Source: Filibacter tadaridae
GTDB lineage: Bacteria; Bacillota; Bacilli; Bacillales_A; Planococcaceae
Direction: 5' to 3'
NCBI RefSeq assembly: GCF_900609045.1
Contig: NZ_UXAV01000023.1
Span: forward strand, 33,045 to 97,044
Length of the DNA stretch: 64,000 nucleotides
The translations under genes were made by a program, and so were the position numbers. How positions within the stretch are numbered: position 1 is the stretch's first letter; the number at the start of each line of letters is the position of its first letter. The notes under the pieces were generated by a model. That model had not been told where the DNA came from and made no database searches. It worked only from the letters and a program-made list of their open reading frames with translations. Of this stretch, positions 1 to 8,953 are shown in pieces.

Positions 1-987
1 CGCTTTGAGAATCAGAAAAAACATTTACTATTACTCATCCCGGTTGCTGTGGGCGCATCGTTTTCGGCTGTATTCATTACGATGGTGAACGCGTTTATGA
101 ATGCACCACGCGGATTTGATATTTCAAACGGGGAACTTATTAATATTAACCCACTTCTTGCAATGTTCAACCCGGCAATGCCGACGAAAGTAGCGCATGT
201 CGTCGTAACGGCATATATGACAGCTGCATTTGTACTTGCGGCGATTGCTGCATTCAGGTTGTTGAAAGGGTCCAATCATGTATACCATAAAAAAGCGCTT
301 TACCTTACGATGAAAATCGGGCTGGTATTTGCAATCGCGGCTGCAATCGTCGGTGATTTCTCTGGGAAATACCTTGCTGAATACCAACCCGAAAAACTGG
401 CTGCTGCGGAATGGCATTTTGAAACGGAAGAAAATGCACCGCTGATTATGTACGGTGTACTGGATGATGGAGAAGTGAAATACGCCATTAAAATTCCGTT
501 CGGTTTGTCATTCCTTGCACATAGCAGTTTTACGGCGGAAGTCGTGGGACTTGACCAGTTTCCGGAAGATGAAGTGCCTCCGCTATACATCCATTATTTG
601 TTCGATCTGATGGTCACAATCGGCGTTGGAATGATCGCATTAGCAGGCATCTACTGGATTGGCATGAAACGTCGCTGGAAGATTATCCACGCAAAATGGT
701 TCCGCTGGCTTATTGTACTTGGTGGACCTTTGTCGATAATCGCCATAGAAGCAGGTTGGTGGCTGGCTGAAGTCGGAAGACAGCCATGGGTTCTCAGAGG
801 ATTGATGCGGACGGAAGATGCCGCCACGACAAGTGGTCAAGTCGATCTGATGCTCATACTTTTTGCACTATTATACCTGATCCTCGGCGTGGGTAGTGTT
901 GTCATCTTAACGCGGATGTTCCGTAAAAATCCTGTGGAACAAGAGATTGAAGACCGTGAAACGGAAAAGGGCGGTGACGTGCTATGA
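1..987 (+). CDS. cydA: Cytochrome bd-type quinol oxidase subunit I, 5' end missing
   Basis: Quinol oxidase subunit I, the membrane subunit that binds the three hemes and oxidises quinol while oxygen is reduced to water. The frame is open from base 1, so the start lies outside the window; 328 residues are visible. A GRQPW motif near base 775 is typical of the family. The histidine at codon 66 and the methionine at codon 204 match by context the two heme b558 ligands (His186 and Met393 in E. coli), so about 120 N-terminal residues are missing. The periplasmic Q-loop is short, as in Bacillus enzymes. The stop overlaps the cydB start in ATGA, so translation is likely coupled. Confidence 0.93.
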   Translation, partial: RFENQKKHLLLLIPVAVGASFSAVFITMVNAFMNAPRGFDISNGELININPLLAMFNPAMPTKVAHVVVTAYMTAAFVLAAIAAFRLLKGSNHVYHKKALYLTMKIGLVFAIAAAIVGDFSGKYLAEYQPEKLAAAEWHFETEENAPLIMYGVLDDGEVKYAIKIPFGLSFLAHSSFTAEVVGLDQFPEDEVPPLYIHYLFDLMVTIGVGMIALAGIYWIGMKRRWKIIHAKWFRWLIVLGGPLSIIAIEAGWWLAEVGRQPWVLRGLMRTEDAATTSGQVDLMLILFALLYLILGVGSVVILTRMFRKNPVEQEIEDRETEKGGDVL

Positions 988-2009
988 CGCTTGAAATAAT
1001 CGGCATTACTGTCCTGTGGACTTTCCTATTCGGCTATATACTAATCGGTGCAATCGACTTTGGGGCAGGGTTTTTCAATGCATATAGTAGGATCACGGCA
1101 CATGAACACACTCTAACCAAAATTATCCAACGCTATTTGTCACCCGTTTGGGAAGTGACGAATGTATTCCTCGTGTTCTTTTTCGTAGGAATCATCGGTT
1201 TCTTTCCGAAAACCGCTTTTTATTATGGAACAACGCTGTTGGTTCCAGTCAGTATCGGAATTGTACTATTAGCGATTCGTGGCTCGTATTATGCATTTGA
1301 AACGTATGGTGCGCGTGGGCACAAAGGATATTCATTCATGTATGGACTGGCTGGGATACTGATTCCAGCTTCGCTTTCCATCGTTTTGACTATTTCCGAA
1401 GGCGGGTTCATCTCCATGGTGGACGGTAACCCGGTACTCGATTATTGGATGCTGTTCACAAGCCCGCTCACATGGGCCGTTGTTGTATTAAGTATTGCAG
1501 CCACGCTTTATATATCCGCGACATTCTTAACCTGGTATGCCAATAAAGCAAGGGATCCGGAAGCGACAGATCTTCTACGGAAATACGCACTTGTGTGGTC
1601 ATTGCCTACAGCAATTACGGCAGGTGGTATCATCTTTGAATTGCGAAGACACAATCCAGCGCACTACGTCAATATTCAGGATTTCTGGCCGATGTTCCTG
1701 ATTTCTGCGCTGATGTTCATCGGAACGGTTTGGCTATTATGGAAACGTCAGAAATACGGCTGGGCTTTCATCCTACTCATCGGACAGTTCATCTTCGCAT
1801 TCTATGGCTACGGTGCATCGCATTATCCATACTTGCTATACCCGTACCTAACAATTTACGACAGTTTTACAAATCCCGCGATGGCAATTTCACTGATTGT
1901 CGCGTTCATATTAGGATTGGGTCTACTCATTCCGTCAATCGTACTACTCATGCGTTTGTTCTTGTTCGATAAAGACTACGTACGCGGAAAAGGCGATTAT
2001 CACGCATAA
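984..2009 (+). CDS. cydB: Cytochrome bd-type quinol oxidase subunit II
   Basis: Subunit II of the bd-type terminal oxidase, 341 residues, which pairs with CydA in the cytoplasmic membrane. The protein is almost wholly hydrophobic, with about eight or nine membrane segments, and opens with the TVLWTFLFGYILIGAIDFGAG segment typical of the family, including the acidic residue in TM1. It starts at an ATG overlapping the cydA stop by four bases and is followed 15 bases later by a third small gene. No cydCD assembly genes lie downstream, so those must be elsewhere. Assignment is firm at family level; whether it is the cyanide-insensitive subtype cannot be settled here. Confidence 0.93.
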   Translation: MTLEIIGITVLWTFLFGYILIGAIDFGAGFFNAYSRITAHEHTLTKIIQRYLSPVWEVTNVFLVFFFVGIIGFFPKTAFYYGTTLLVPVSIGIVLLAIRGSYYAFETYGARGHKGYSFMYGLAGILIPASLSIVLTISEGGFISMVDGNPVLDYWMLFTSPLTWAVVVLSIAATLYISATFLTWYANKARDPEATDLLRKYALVWSLPTAITAGGIIFELRRHNPAHYVNIQDFWPMFLISALMFIGTVWLLWKRQKYGWAFILLIGQFIFAFYGYGASHYPYLLYPYLTIYDSFTNPAMAISLIVAFILGLGLLIPSIVLLMRLFLFDKDYVRGKGDYHA

Positions 2010-2024
2010 GGGAGGAACCGCTTC

Positions 2025-2147
2025 ATGACACACTTTCTAATGTTCTACGCCCCGTTCATTGTCTTATTTGGTGGAATTGCAGCAGCATTTATCATCGCCC
2101 CAATGGACGGTGCGGTATACAAACAAATGGAGAATGAAAAGAAGTGA
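2025..2147 (+). CDS. cydS: CydS-like small third subunit of cytochrome bd
   Basis: A 40-residue protein with an ATG start and a GGAGG ribosome binding site nine bases upstream. It has one membrane helix (about residues 8-26), preceded by MTHFLMFYAP and followed by a charged tail. Length, position right after cydB and the FLxxYAP opening resemble CydS, the small subunit found in the Geobacillus bd oxidase structure. By analogy it would pack against CydA and shield heme b558. It is followed by a strong terminator, so cydA-cydB-cydS form one transcript end. The identity rests on recalled similarity over a very short protein. Confidence 0.78.
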   Translation: MTHFLMFYAPFIVLFGGIAAAFIIAPMDGAVYKQMENEKK

Positions 2148-2155
2148 ATGGGGAG

Positions 2156-2183
2156 CAGACGTTGTTATAACGTCTGTTTTTTT
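2156..2183 (+). terminator. Rho-independent terminator of the cyd operon
   Basis: An 8-bp perfect stem (CAGACGTT / AACGTCTG) with a 5-base loop is followed by seven T residues, nine bases after the cydS stop. Confidence 0.9.
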
Positions 2184-2221
2184 ACGGGGAATTACTGGCG
2201 GTTTGTGCGTGAGTAATCAAA

Positions 2222-2727
2222 AGCGGGTGCCGCGCACTCAAAAAAAGCGAGAAGCGATCAATCGCCGCCGTCCCGCGCTCAAGAAAAGCAATAACCGATC
2301 AATCATCGCTGCCCCGCGCTCAAAAAAAGCAATAACCGATCAATCGCCGTCATTCCGCGCTCAAAAAAAGCGATAAGCGATCAATCACCGCCGTCCCACG
2401 CTCAAAAAAAGTAGGAAGCGCTCAATCATCGCCGTCCCGCGCTCAAAAAAAGCAAGAAGCGATCAATCGCCGCCGTCCCGCGCTCAAAAAAAGCAATAAG
2501 CGATCAATCCCCGCTGCCCCACGCTCAAAAAAGCGAGAATTAATCAATCACCGCCGTTCCGCGCTCAAAAAAAGCGATAAGCGATCAATCACCGCCGTCC
2601 CGCGCTCAAAAAAAGCAAGAAGCGATCAATCGCCGCCGTCCCGCGCTCAAAAAAAGCGAGAACCGATCAATCGCCGCCGCTCCACGCTCAAAAAAAGCAA
2701 TAAGCGATCAATCACCATCGCCGACCG
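2222..2727. repeat. Tandem array of about twelve 41-bp units
   Basis: The word CTCAAAA recurs at 2237, 2278, 2319, 2360, 2401, 2442, 2483, 2524, 2564, 2605, 2646 and 2687, giving a period of 41 bp with one 40-bp step where an A is lost. Each unit has a run of six or seven A residues, an AGC(A/G)A(T/G)AAGCGATCAATC-like part and a GC-rich CCGCCGTCCCGCG-like part. Units differ by scattered substitutions. The period is not a multiple of three and the only long frame across it lacks a credible start, so this is not coding. It fills nearly all of the gap between the cyd operon and rlmCD. Confidence 0.93.
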
Positions 2728-2837
2728 CCCATACAACCACCAACTACCCAAAAACTCCCCTCATATAAATCAGTCCCCTGCCAATTTCCCGCCCGTCCAT
2801 GGTAAACTAGAGGCATACGAAATTTGGAGGAAAAACA

Positions 2838-4202
2838 ATGTCATTTAGCATAAATAGAAACGATCGACTCAACGTCTTCGTGGAAGACTTAACACACGAT
2901 GGCTCAGGCGTAGCAAAAGTGGATGGCTATCCACTCTTCATTCCAGGCGCACTTCCCGGTGAGGAAGTAGAAATTCAAGTTGGTAAAACATTAAAAAATT
3001 ACGGATTCGCACGCCTATTAAACGTAACCAAAGCATCGCCCCATCGTGTAGAACCACCTTGCCATGTATTCTGGGAATGTGGGGGCTGCCAAATGCAGCA
3101 CTTATCCTACGAAGGGCAGCTTGTTCAAAAACGCAAAACAGTGCGTGATGTAATGGACAGGATCGGTAAATTGCCGCATGTGCCCGTACATCCTGTTAAA
3201 GGAATGGAAGATCCGTGGCGCTATCGCAATAAATCACAAATACCTTTCAGCGAACAAGACGGCAAAGTCGTTTCCGGTTTTTACAAATCGCGCACCCATC
3301 ACATCGTCGACACGGATGTCTGCATCATCCAAAGCGAAGAAGCGGACGAACTAATGTCTACGCTAAAACATGAAATGCACGCAATCGGTCTCGAAGCCTA
3401 TGATGATAAAACACATCGCGGCATGCTTCGGCATTTGATTGTCCGCAAAGGACGAGCTACAGGCGAACTAATGGTAGTCCTAGTGACGCGTAAAAAGAAA
3501 TTCCCGCAAAAAGACGCAGTCATCGATCTCATTAAACGAGTAGCCCCTGAAGTAACGTCCATCATGCAAAACGTCAATGACCAGAAAACAAACGTCATTT
3601 TTGGCAATGAAACAAACCTACTCTACGGAAAACCAATCATCGTCGATTCAATCGGCAACATCGATTTCGAAATATCGGCAAGGTCTTTCTACCAAGTGAA
3701 CCCCATACAGACGGAAGTATTGTACGGACAAGCCCTTGAATACGCACAACTGAGAGGCAACGAAACCGTCATCGATGCATACTGCGGAATCGGCACAATC
3801 TCACTATTCCTCGCCCAAAAAGCGAAAGAAGTATACGGCGTCGAAATCGTCCCGGAAGCAATCAAAGATGCAAAGCGCAATGCTGAATTGAACGGCATTA
3901 CCAATGCCAAGTTTGAAACAGGTGCTGCGGAAGTTGTCATACCCAAATGGTACGCAGCTGGCAAACGCTTTGACGTACTGGTCGTTGATCCACCGCGTAA
4001 AGGCTGTGACGAAGAACTGCTGAAAACAATTTTAGAATACAAACCAAAACGTGTCGTCTACGTATCATGCAATCCCGGTACACTAGCACGCGACTTGCGC
4101 ATCTTAGAAGACGGTGGCTATCGTACTCAGGAAATCCAGCCTGTGGATATGTTTCCCCAGAGCTCGCATGTAGAGTGTGTGGCGTTGATGGAGTTGGAAT
4201 AG
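2838..4202 (+). CDS. rlmCD: 23S rRNA (uracil-5-)-methyltransferase, RlmCD/RumA family
   Basis: SAM-dependent enzyme that methylates uracil C5 in 23S rRNA; in Gram-positive bacteria one protein of this family modifies both U747 and U1939. The 454 residues show an N-terminal TRAM domain (about 8-62), four iron-sulfur cluster cysteines (Cys74, Cys81, Cys84, Cys162), the SAM-binding motif [10 protein letters not shown], the VDPPRKG motif, the catalytic cysteine in VSCNP (Cys411) and a late glutamate (Glu446) as general base. An ideal GGAGG lies before the ATG. It stands alone between the tandem array and an OsmC gene. B. subtilis YefA is the likely counterpart. Confidence 0.9.
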   Translation: MSFSINRNDRLNVFVEDLTHDGSGVAKVDGYPLFIPGALPGEEVEIQVGKTLKNYGFARLLNVTKASPHRVEPPCHVFWECGGCQMQHLSYEGQLVQKRKTVRDVMDRIGKLPHVPVHPVKGMEDPWRYRNKSQIPFSEQDGKVVSGFYKSRTHHIVDTDVCIIQSEEADELMSTLKHEMHAIGLEAYDDKTHRGMLRHLIVRKGRATGELMVVLVTRKKKFPQKDAVIDLIKRVAPEVTSIMQNVNDQKTNVIFGNETNLLYGKPIIVDSIGNIDFEISARSFYQVNPIQTEVLYGQALEYAQLRGNETVIDAYCGIGTISLFLAQKAKEVYGVEIVPEAIKDAKRNAELNGITNAKFETGAAEVVIPKWYAAGKRFDVLVVDPPRKGCDEELLKTILEYKPKRVVYVSCNPGTLARDLRILEDGGYRTQEIQPVDMFPQSSHVECVALMELE

Positions 4203-4330
4203 TAGTCCAGCAACAATCCCTTTCACTTTATAAAAGCCTTGCAAACGTCAATTCTTGCTTGTTTCAAACAAAGTCCTATACCCAGAAACCTTGAAATACT
4301 ACAACTATAGATTAAAAAGGAGACATCATT

Positions 4331-4783
4331 ATGAATGAGCAACAACTAGCGACACTTCGTGTTAATGGCAAACTAGAACACGGATTAAAAAATACAATAA
4401 GTGTAAGAGACTTGCCAGTATTTTTTGTTGATGAACCAGAAAGACTTGGTGGCACCAATACGGGTCCTAATCCACTGGAATATTTCTTGGGAGCACTTTC
4501 GGCCTGTACAACTATAATGGTTGCATATGTAGCTAAAGAGCTGAGCTTTACATATAAAGGTTTGGAGTATGATACGGAAGGGATATTAGATCCACGTGGT
4601 TTTAAGGGGGTAGAAGGTGTACAAACTTATTTCCAAACAGTTCAACTTAATGTGGTAGTGGAAACCGACGAAACAGAGGCGGCAATAGAACAATTAAAAG
4701 AAATCGTTGAAAAGAGATGCCCATTATATAATCTGTTGAAAGATGCAGGGGTTGAAGTAAATAGTAATTGGTCAAAAAAGTAG
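4331..4783 (+). CDS. OsmC/Ohr family peroxidase-like protein
   Basis: A 150-residue OsmC-family protein, expected to reduce organic or fatty-acid hydroperoxides in the cytoplasm using a pair of cysteines. Both are present: Cys59 in GALSACTT and Cys130 in EKRCPLYN. The segment GPNPLEYFLGALSAC is characteristic of the YhfA/OsmC-like branch rather than classic Ohr. The ATG follows AAAAAGGAG. The downstream gap carries a GCCAATCA/TGATTGGC hairpin (4853-4882) without a clear T run. The substrate cannot be told from sequence alone. Confidence 0.8.
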   Translation: MNEQQLATLRVNGKLEHGLKNTISVRDLPVFFVDEPERLGGTNTGPNPLEYFLGALSACTTIMVAYVAKELSFTYKGLEYDTEGILDPRGFKGVEGVQTYFQTVQLNVVVETDETEAAIEQLKEIVEKRCPLYNLLKDAGVEVNSNWSKK

Positions 4784-4976
4784 TTACATCGCTAACTGTC
4801 CTGTAAGGCATGCAGTTAAGAAAACCCAACCAAAACAATAAAGAGTCGACAGTGGGCCAATCAAAGACCAATTTGATTGGCTCCATGTTTACTTACTATT
4901 CGATCGTAGTTCATTGTACGAGAGTGAGGGGATTTAACAAGAACAACTAAAAACGAGACAGAAGGTGAAATTTCAG

Positions 4977-5807
4977 ATGATCCATATTCTTTTCAGTGAT
5001 GCCTCTGCAGGAAGTTTAAGAGTAGCTTTAAAGGGTTTAGGTAGATACAAAATGGAAAAGATTGTATCCTTTAGAGACATGTTCTCAATTGGACCAATCT
5101 GGCAGTTACACGATGAGATAGGGAAAGAAGCAAGATTTACTTGGATGAAAAATGTGATGAATGATGAAAACGAAGATTTTCATGTCTTTGTAAAGAGCTT
5201 TAAAGAATCTGTAAATCAAATAAAATCTATTCCAGGGGACGAAACGATTACTATATGGATTGCTGATAACTCACATGAGCAGACTGGACTGCGTTACGTT
5301 CTCCATCTGTTAAATAGTAGGGATAACGACATCAAGGTTATCAATACAACCAAAAAACATAGAGAGCTTTTCAGTAAAAAGGATATAGAATATACGGTAT
5401 TACATACAGGAGAAATTTCTCCTGAAGAATTTCAATCTATATATGGGCATAGTAAAGTTATTCCATCACTTACACAACGTAAACGAGAAGATTTAGAAAA
5501 TAGATGGCTATCTCTTTCTGATAACCAAGAAACATTAAGAATATGGAAAAGCGATAGAATACAGAGCGTTTCTGAAAACTATTATGATCAATTTATTATT
5601 CAAAAAGCAAAGCATCTACATAGAAAACCGGAGCTAAATGGATTTATGAAATCTGCAAGATTAATTGGTGACGTTCTGGGAAACTTAGAACAACATGTAG
5701 GCGACTCATTTTTAGAATATCGACTAAGAATGCTAATAGATGCGGGGATATTTGAGTCGGAAGGAAGTCTTAAGGCCATGCGATTTTATAGCGTTAGATT
5801 GAAATAA
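4977..5807 (+). CDS. DUF1835 domain-containing protein
   Basis: A 276-residue protein of unknown function. The opening MIHILFSDASAGSLRVAL and the following FRDMFSIGP segment fit the DUF1835 family, often paired with a DUF3658-like C-terminal part seen here from about residue 170. No catalytic motif is evident and no membrane segment or signal peptide is present, so it is probably cytoplasmic. The ATG at 4977 has AGAAGGTG nine bases upstream; a GTG at 4965 is in frame but lies within that ribosome binding site. Composition is AT-rich like its downstream neighbours, which may be accessory genes. Confidence 0.72.
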   Translation: MIHILFSDASAGSLRVALKGLGRYKMEKIVSFRDMFSIGPIWQLHDEIGKEARFTWMKNVMNDENEDFHVFVKSFKESVNQIKSIPGDETITIWIADNSHEQTGLRYVLHLLNSRDNDIKVINTTKKHRELFSKKDIEYTVLHTGEISPEEFQSIYGHSKVIPSLTQRKREDLENRWLSLSDNQETLRIWKSDRIQSVSENYYDQFIIQKAKHLHRKPELNGFMKSARLIGDVLGNLEQHVGDSFLEYRLRMLIDAGIFESEGSLKAMRFYSVRLK

Positions 5808-5838
5808 TGATGCCAAGAAAGAATATGGGGAGATTGAA

Positions 5839-6267
5839 TTGAGAACAGTGATTTTAGTGGTATCTTTTGTAGGTATGCTGATTTTAGTAGGTTGTCTATC
5901 ACGAACGGCAGAAACAATGGTTCTATTGGATGAAAAGGTTTCTGAAGTGAAAATTTCAAAATCAAACGGATTTGGCGGAATGAATGAAGATATTATGCAA
6001 TCATATACCGATGCCGAATCAATTAAAACGTTTAAAAACGCGATTACAACCGCTCAAAAACAAATAGGACATGTAGATGTATCGGACCCAGAATACGATG
6101 TGATGGTTGAATATACATCAGCAGAAGAAGGTCAATTGCCAACGCACGGTATTCATTTGTGGCTGGGAAAGAAAAATGAAAAGAGTATGTTCATGTACAT
6201 CGATGATGATGAAGTTTATCTTACCTCGGTAAAAAACACACAGAAGTTAAGATTATTAATACAATAA
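5839..6267 (+). CDS. Putative lipoprotein of unknown function
   Basis: A 142-residue protein with a TTG start preceded by TGGGGAGA. The N-terminus is a short lipoprotein signal peptide with lipobox LVGC (Cys19), so the mature protein should be lipid-anchored to the outer face of the membrane. The rest is polar with scattered acidic residues and no recognised domain; the general pattern recalls small Bacillus lipoproteins that resemble protease-inhibitor-like YhfM proteins, but no family is claimed. It follows the DUF1835 gene by 31 bases and may be co-transcribed. Confidence 0.7.
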   Translation: MRTVILVVSFVGMLILVGCLSRTAETMVLLDEKVSEVKISKSNGFGGMNEDIMQSYTDAESIKTFKNAITTAQKQIGHVDVSDPEYDVMVEYTSAEEGQLPTHGIHLWLGKKNEKSMFMYIDDDEVYLTSVKNTQKLRLLIQ

Positions 6268-6465
6268 AATTGAAAGTCATGATATTTGCTTAAAGAATTT
6301 ACGAGATTATTTATCAACCTACTCTACCCTAAATTACTTGAATTGGCACTGTTCCTTGCGTTCTCTTCACTTTAACCCGACGAAACTTAATTTAAATCGA
6401 GAATAACATGAACAAAAAGCGTGAAAAGCACTCAATACGTAAACGAGAAGTGGGAGGAAACTAAT

Positions 6466-7032
6466 ATGACAAATATAAATAAAGAGTTGTCACCAGAAAA
6501 ACGTGATGAATTACTCAATACATTAAAAGCCCGTTTTGAAAAAAACATGCATCGCCATGAAGGACTCGAATGGGCTGAAGTACAAACTAAGCTCGAAGCC
6601 AATACTGAAAAACTGTGGTCGCTCAATGAAATGGAAGTAACTGAAGGCGAACCGGATGTTGTCGGTCATGATAAGAAGAAGGATGAATACATTTTTTATG
6701 ATTGCTCAGCGGAAAGTCCTAAAGGTCGCAGAAGTATTTGTTACGACCGTGAAGCACTGGAGTCAAGGAAAAAACATAAGCCAGAAAATAACGCTATTGA
6801 TATGGCAACTGCCATGGGCATTGAACTTTTAACGGAAGAACAATACCGGGAGATACAGATACTTGAAAAGTTCGATAAGAAAACGTCCAGCTGGGTGCAA
6901 ACGCCTGCTGCTATTAGAAAACTAAAAGGGGCCATCTTTTGTGATTGTCGCTACGACACTGTCTTTGTGTACCACAATGGAGCAGAATCCTACTATGCAT
7001 CAAGAGGTTTCCGTGGTGTGCTAAGGGTCTGA
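6466..7032 (+). CDS. DUF4256 family protein
   Basis: A 188-residue cytoplasmic protein. The arrangement of motifs (LNEMEVTEGEPDVVG, FYDCSAESPKGRRSICYDR, ATAMGIELLTEEQYRE, LKGAIFCDCRYDTVFVYHNGAESYY) fits the DUF4256 family, which is of unknown function. The ATG at 6466 has GGGAGGA seven bases upstream; an earlier in-frame GTG at 6421 lacks such a site. It stands alone, about 200 bases after the lipoprotein gene and about 100 bases before kipR. No role can be inferred. Confidence 0.8.
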   Translation: MTNINKELSPEKRDELLNTLKARFEKNMHRHEGLEWAEVQTKLEANTEKLWSLNEMEVTEGEPDVVGHDKKKDEYIFYDCSAESPKGRRSICYDREALESRKKHKPENNAIDMATAMGIELLTEEQYREIQILEKFDKKTSSWVQTPAAIRKLKGAIFCDCRYDTVFVYHNGAESYYASRGFRGVLRV

Positions 7033-7129
7033 ATTTTGCACAGACAGCTAAATTTGAATTTGAGAACGAATCACCTGTGGAAAGGCTTTAATTCTAAACA
7101 GAAAGTCTAAGCACATTGGAGGTATAGCA

Positions 7130-7885
7130 ATGACTAATAAAAACAAAACGGTGGTCCGTTCAATGGATGTCCTAAACTTATTTATAGACCATGCGGAACT
7201 GACATTCCAAGAAGTTATAGAGCACTCTGGTATCCCAAAAACATCTGTCTATCGCATGCTCATGTCTTTTGAAGAAATGGGGTTTCTTGTGAAAGGGGAG
7301 GATTCGAAATATCGCTTAGGTCTCTTATTTCTTAAATTTGGTCATTTGGTCTCTTCAAGAATCAATATTCGTAATATAGCCTACCCAATCATGCAGGATC
7401 TCCATCATGATGTGAATGAGGCTGTCAATCTAATCATAAAGCAAAATGATGAAGCAATTTACATAGAAAAAATTGATACACTTCAAAAAGTTCGCCTTTA
7501 CACGGCGATTGGTAGAAGAAGCCCCTTATATGCTGGAGCTTGTTCCCGCGTTATTCTTTCATTCTTACCCGATACGGAAATTGATGCATATATCGATTCT
7601 ATAGAGCTCAAACCTTTTGGTATGGGGTCTATTACAGATAAATCCCATCTTTATGAAACAATTAGACAAGCAAGAATCGACGGTTATACCGTTAGTCATT
7701 CTGAATTGGAAAACCATACATCGGCGATTGCAGCACCGATATTTGACCATAAAGGGGAAGTCATTGCAGGGATTAGTGTCGCAGGCATTGAAGCAAATTA
7801 TCAAAATGAAAAAATCCCGATGTATGCAGAAAAAGCTTTAGAGGCAGCAAAAAAAATATCGAATCAATTAGGCTATACCGATTAG
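7130..7885 (+). CDS. kipR: IclR-family transcriptional regulator, KipR-like
   Basis: A 251-residue DNA-binding regulator with an N-terminal winged helix-turn-helix (about residues 8-65, including LTFQEVIEHSGIPKTSVYRML) and a C-terminal IclR effector-binding domain (about 75-245). It has a GGAGG site before the ATG. It sits beside pxpC/pxpB, matching the B. subtilis locus where kipR follows kipA, so it most likely controls the 5-oxoprolinase genes and perhaps itself. Candidate operators are described between 9684 and 9962. It converges with pxpC, with a GC-rich hairpin (ATTCCCCCTAT and its imperfect complement) between their ends. Confidence 0.85.
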   Translation: MTNKNKTVVRSMDVLNLFIDHAELTFQEVIEHSGIPKTSVYRMLMSFEEMGFLVKGEDSKYRLGLLFLKFGHLVSSRINIRNIAYPIMQDLHHDVNEAVNLIIKQNDEAIYIEKIDTLQKVRLYTAIGRRSPLYAGACSRVILSFLPDTEIDAYIDSIELKPFGMGSITDKSHLYETIRQARIDGYTVSHSELENHTSAIAAPIFDHKGEVIAGISVAGIEANYQNEKIPMYAEKALEAAKKISNQLGYTD

Positions 7886-7966
7886 TAGTGAATTCCCCCT
7901 ATGCAAATCAAGCAACTTGAATAGGGGGGAATAAACAAACTGAGGCATATGTATTGAACAAGTCTT

Positions 7967-8953
7967 TTATGTTTTCGATTGAATTCCAATTCTAATGTTA
8001 GTTATAATCTGCTCATTTCTCAACAATTCCTTTTCGGCTTCCCCAATTGAAACTTCCTTGAACTGAATGGTACCGGTCGGTTGTAATTGCGCCAAACTAG
8101 GCAAATCAGCCGAAATAATTTGGGCGATCTTTGGATAACCGCCAGTTGTTTGGCGATCTGCCATTAAAATAATGGGCTGTCCATTTGGAGGAATCTGTAT
8201 CGTTCCATAAGTGACACCTTCAGACAGTAACTCGAATTTTTCAGTCAATGATAGAGGGAATCCCTCCAAACGGTAGCCCATTCGATCAGATGCAGTAGTT
8301 AGTACATACGGTTCCCCGTTTAATTTTTGTCTACTAATTTCGTTAAAATGATTATACTCAGCACCTTTACTAATTCGAATGGTTTGCGTCTGCTGAAAAC
8401 GGATTAGTGTTTCGTAATTTACAGTCCATGTAAAGTGGTCACTTCTTTTACTTAACTGTTGAACAAATGATTGACTAGTGGCATTCAGCTTCCCACATGC
8501 AAGCACATCTCCTTTTTCCAAAGCCCTTCCCAAAAAACCGCCAATACCAGCCCGGACATATGTACTTTTACTTCCCATAACTTCAGGAACAACGAACCCA
8601 CCAGCAAACGCGACATAAGCACGACATCCTTTTCGTGCCGACTTAAACGTCAATACGGAATCTTTTCGTACAAGAATGGGACGCCACATCGGCACTTCTT
8701 CGCCGTCAACCGTTGCCATCAAATCACCACCGGTAATTGCAATGAGTAAATCTGTTTCAAAGCGAAGAGTTGTCCCAAACAACGTAATTTCGAGAGCGCC
8801 TTCACCTTCTTCATTTCCCACTAGCAAATTTGCTATGCGTAACGAATAGCTATCCATTGCGCCACTTACAATAACGCCGTATTTCTGCGAACCATATCTC
8901 CCCAAATCCTGAATTGTGGTCAAAAGTCCGGGATGAAGTACTTGGATACTCAT
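7967..8953 (-). CDS. pxpC: 5-oxoprolinase subunit C (KipA-type)
   Basis: A 328-residue subunit of the prokaryotic ATP-dependent 5-oxoprolinase, which hydrolyses 5-oxo-L-proline to glutamate with PxpA and PxpB. The opening MSIQVLHPGLLTTIQDLGR, the GAMDS segment and the AFAGGFVVPEVMGSKSTYVR segment are typical of the biotin-dependent carboxyltransferase/KipA fold. Its ATG overlaps the pxpB stop in ATGA, so the two are translationally coupled in the order pxpB-pxpC. In B. subtilis the partner KipI inhibits the sporulation kinase KinA and KipA counteracts it; whether that holds here is unknown. Confidence 0.9.
   Translation of the reverse strand: MSIQVLHPGLLTTIQDLGRYGSQKYGVIVSGAMDSYSLRIANLLVGNEEGEGALEITLFGTTLRFETDLLIAITGGDLMATVDGEEVPMWRPILVRKDSVLTFKSARKGCRAYVAFAGGFVVPEVMGSKSTYVRAGIGGFLGRALEKGDVLACGKLNATSQSFVQQLSKRSDHFTWTVNYETLIRFQQTQTIRISKGAEYNHFNEISRQKLNGEPYVLTTASDRMGYRLEGFPLSLTEKFELLSEGVTYGTIQIPPNGQPIILMADRQTTGGYPKIAQIISADLPSLAQLQPTGTIQFKEVSIGEAEKELLRNEQIITNIRIGIQSKT

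Noticed and set aside
2059..2376. 105-codon frame running from cydS into the tandem array
   Set aside because: It overlaps cydS and the terminator in another frame, lacks a good ribosome site, and its basic low-complexity product merely translates 41-bp repeats.
2222..2727. CRISPR array
   Set aside because: The 41-bp units are contiguous and similar throughout, with no unique spacers and no cas genes nearby.
7891..7933. Terminator between kipR and pxpC
   Set aside because: The ATTCCCCCTAT stem has a bulge and no T run follows on either strand; noted only as a hairpin.
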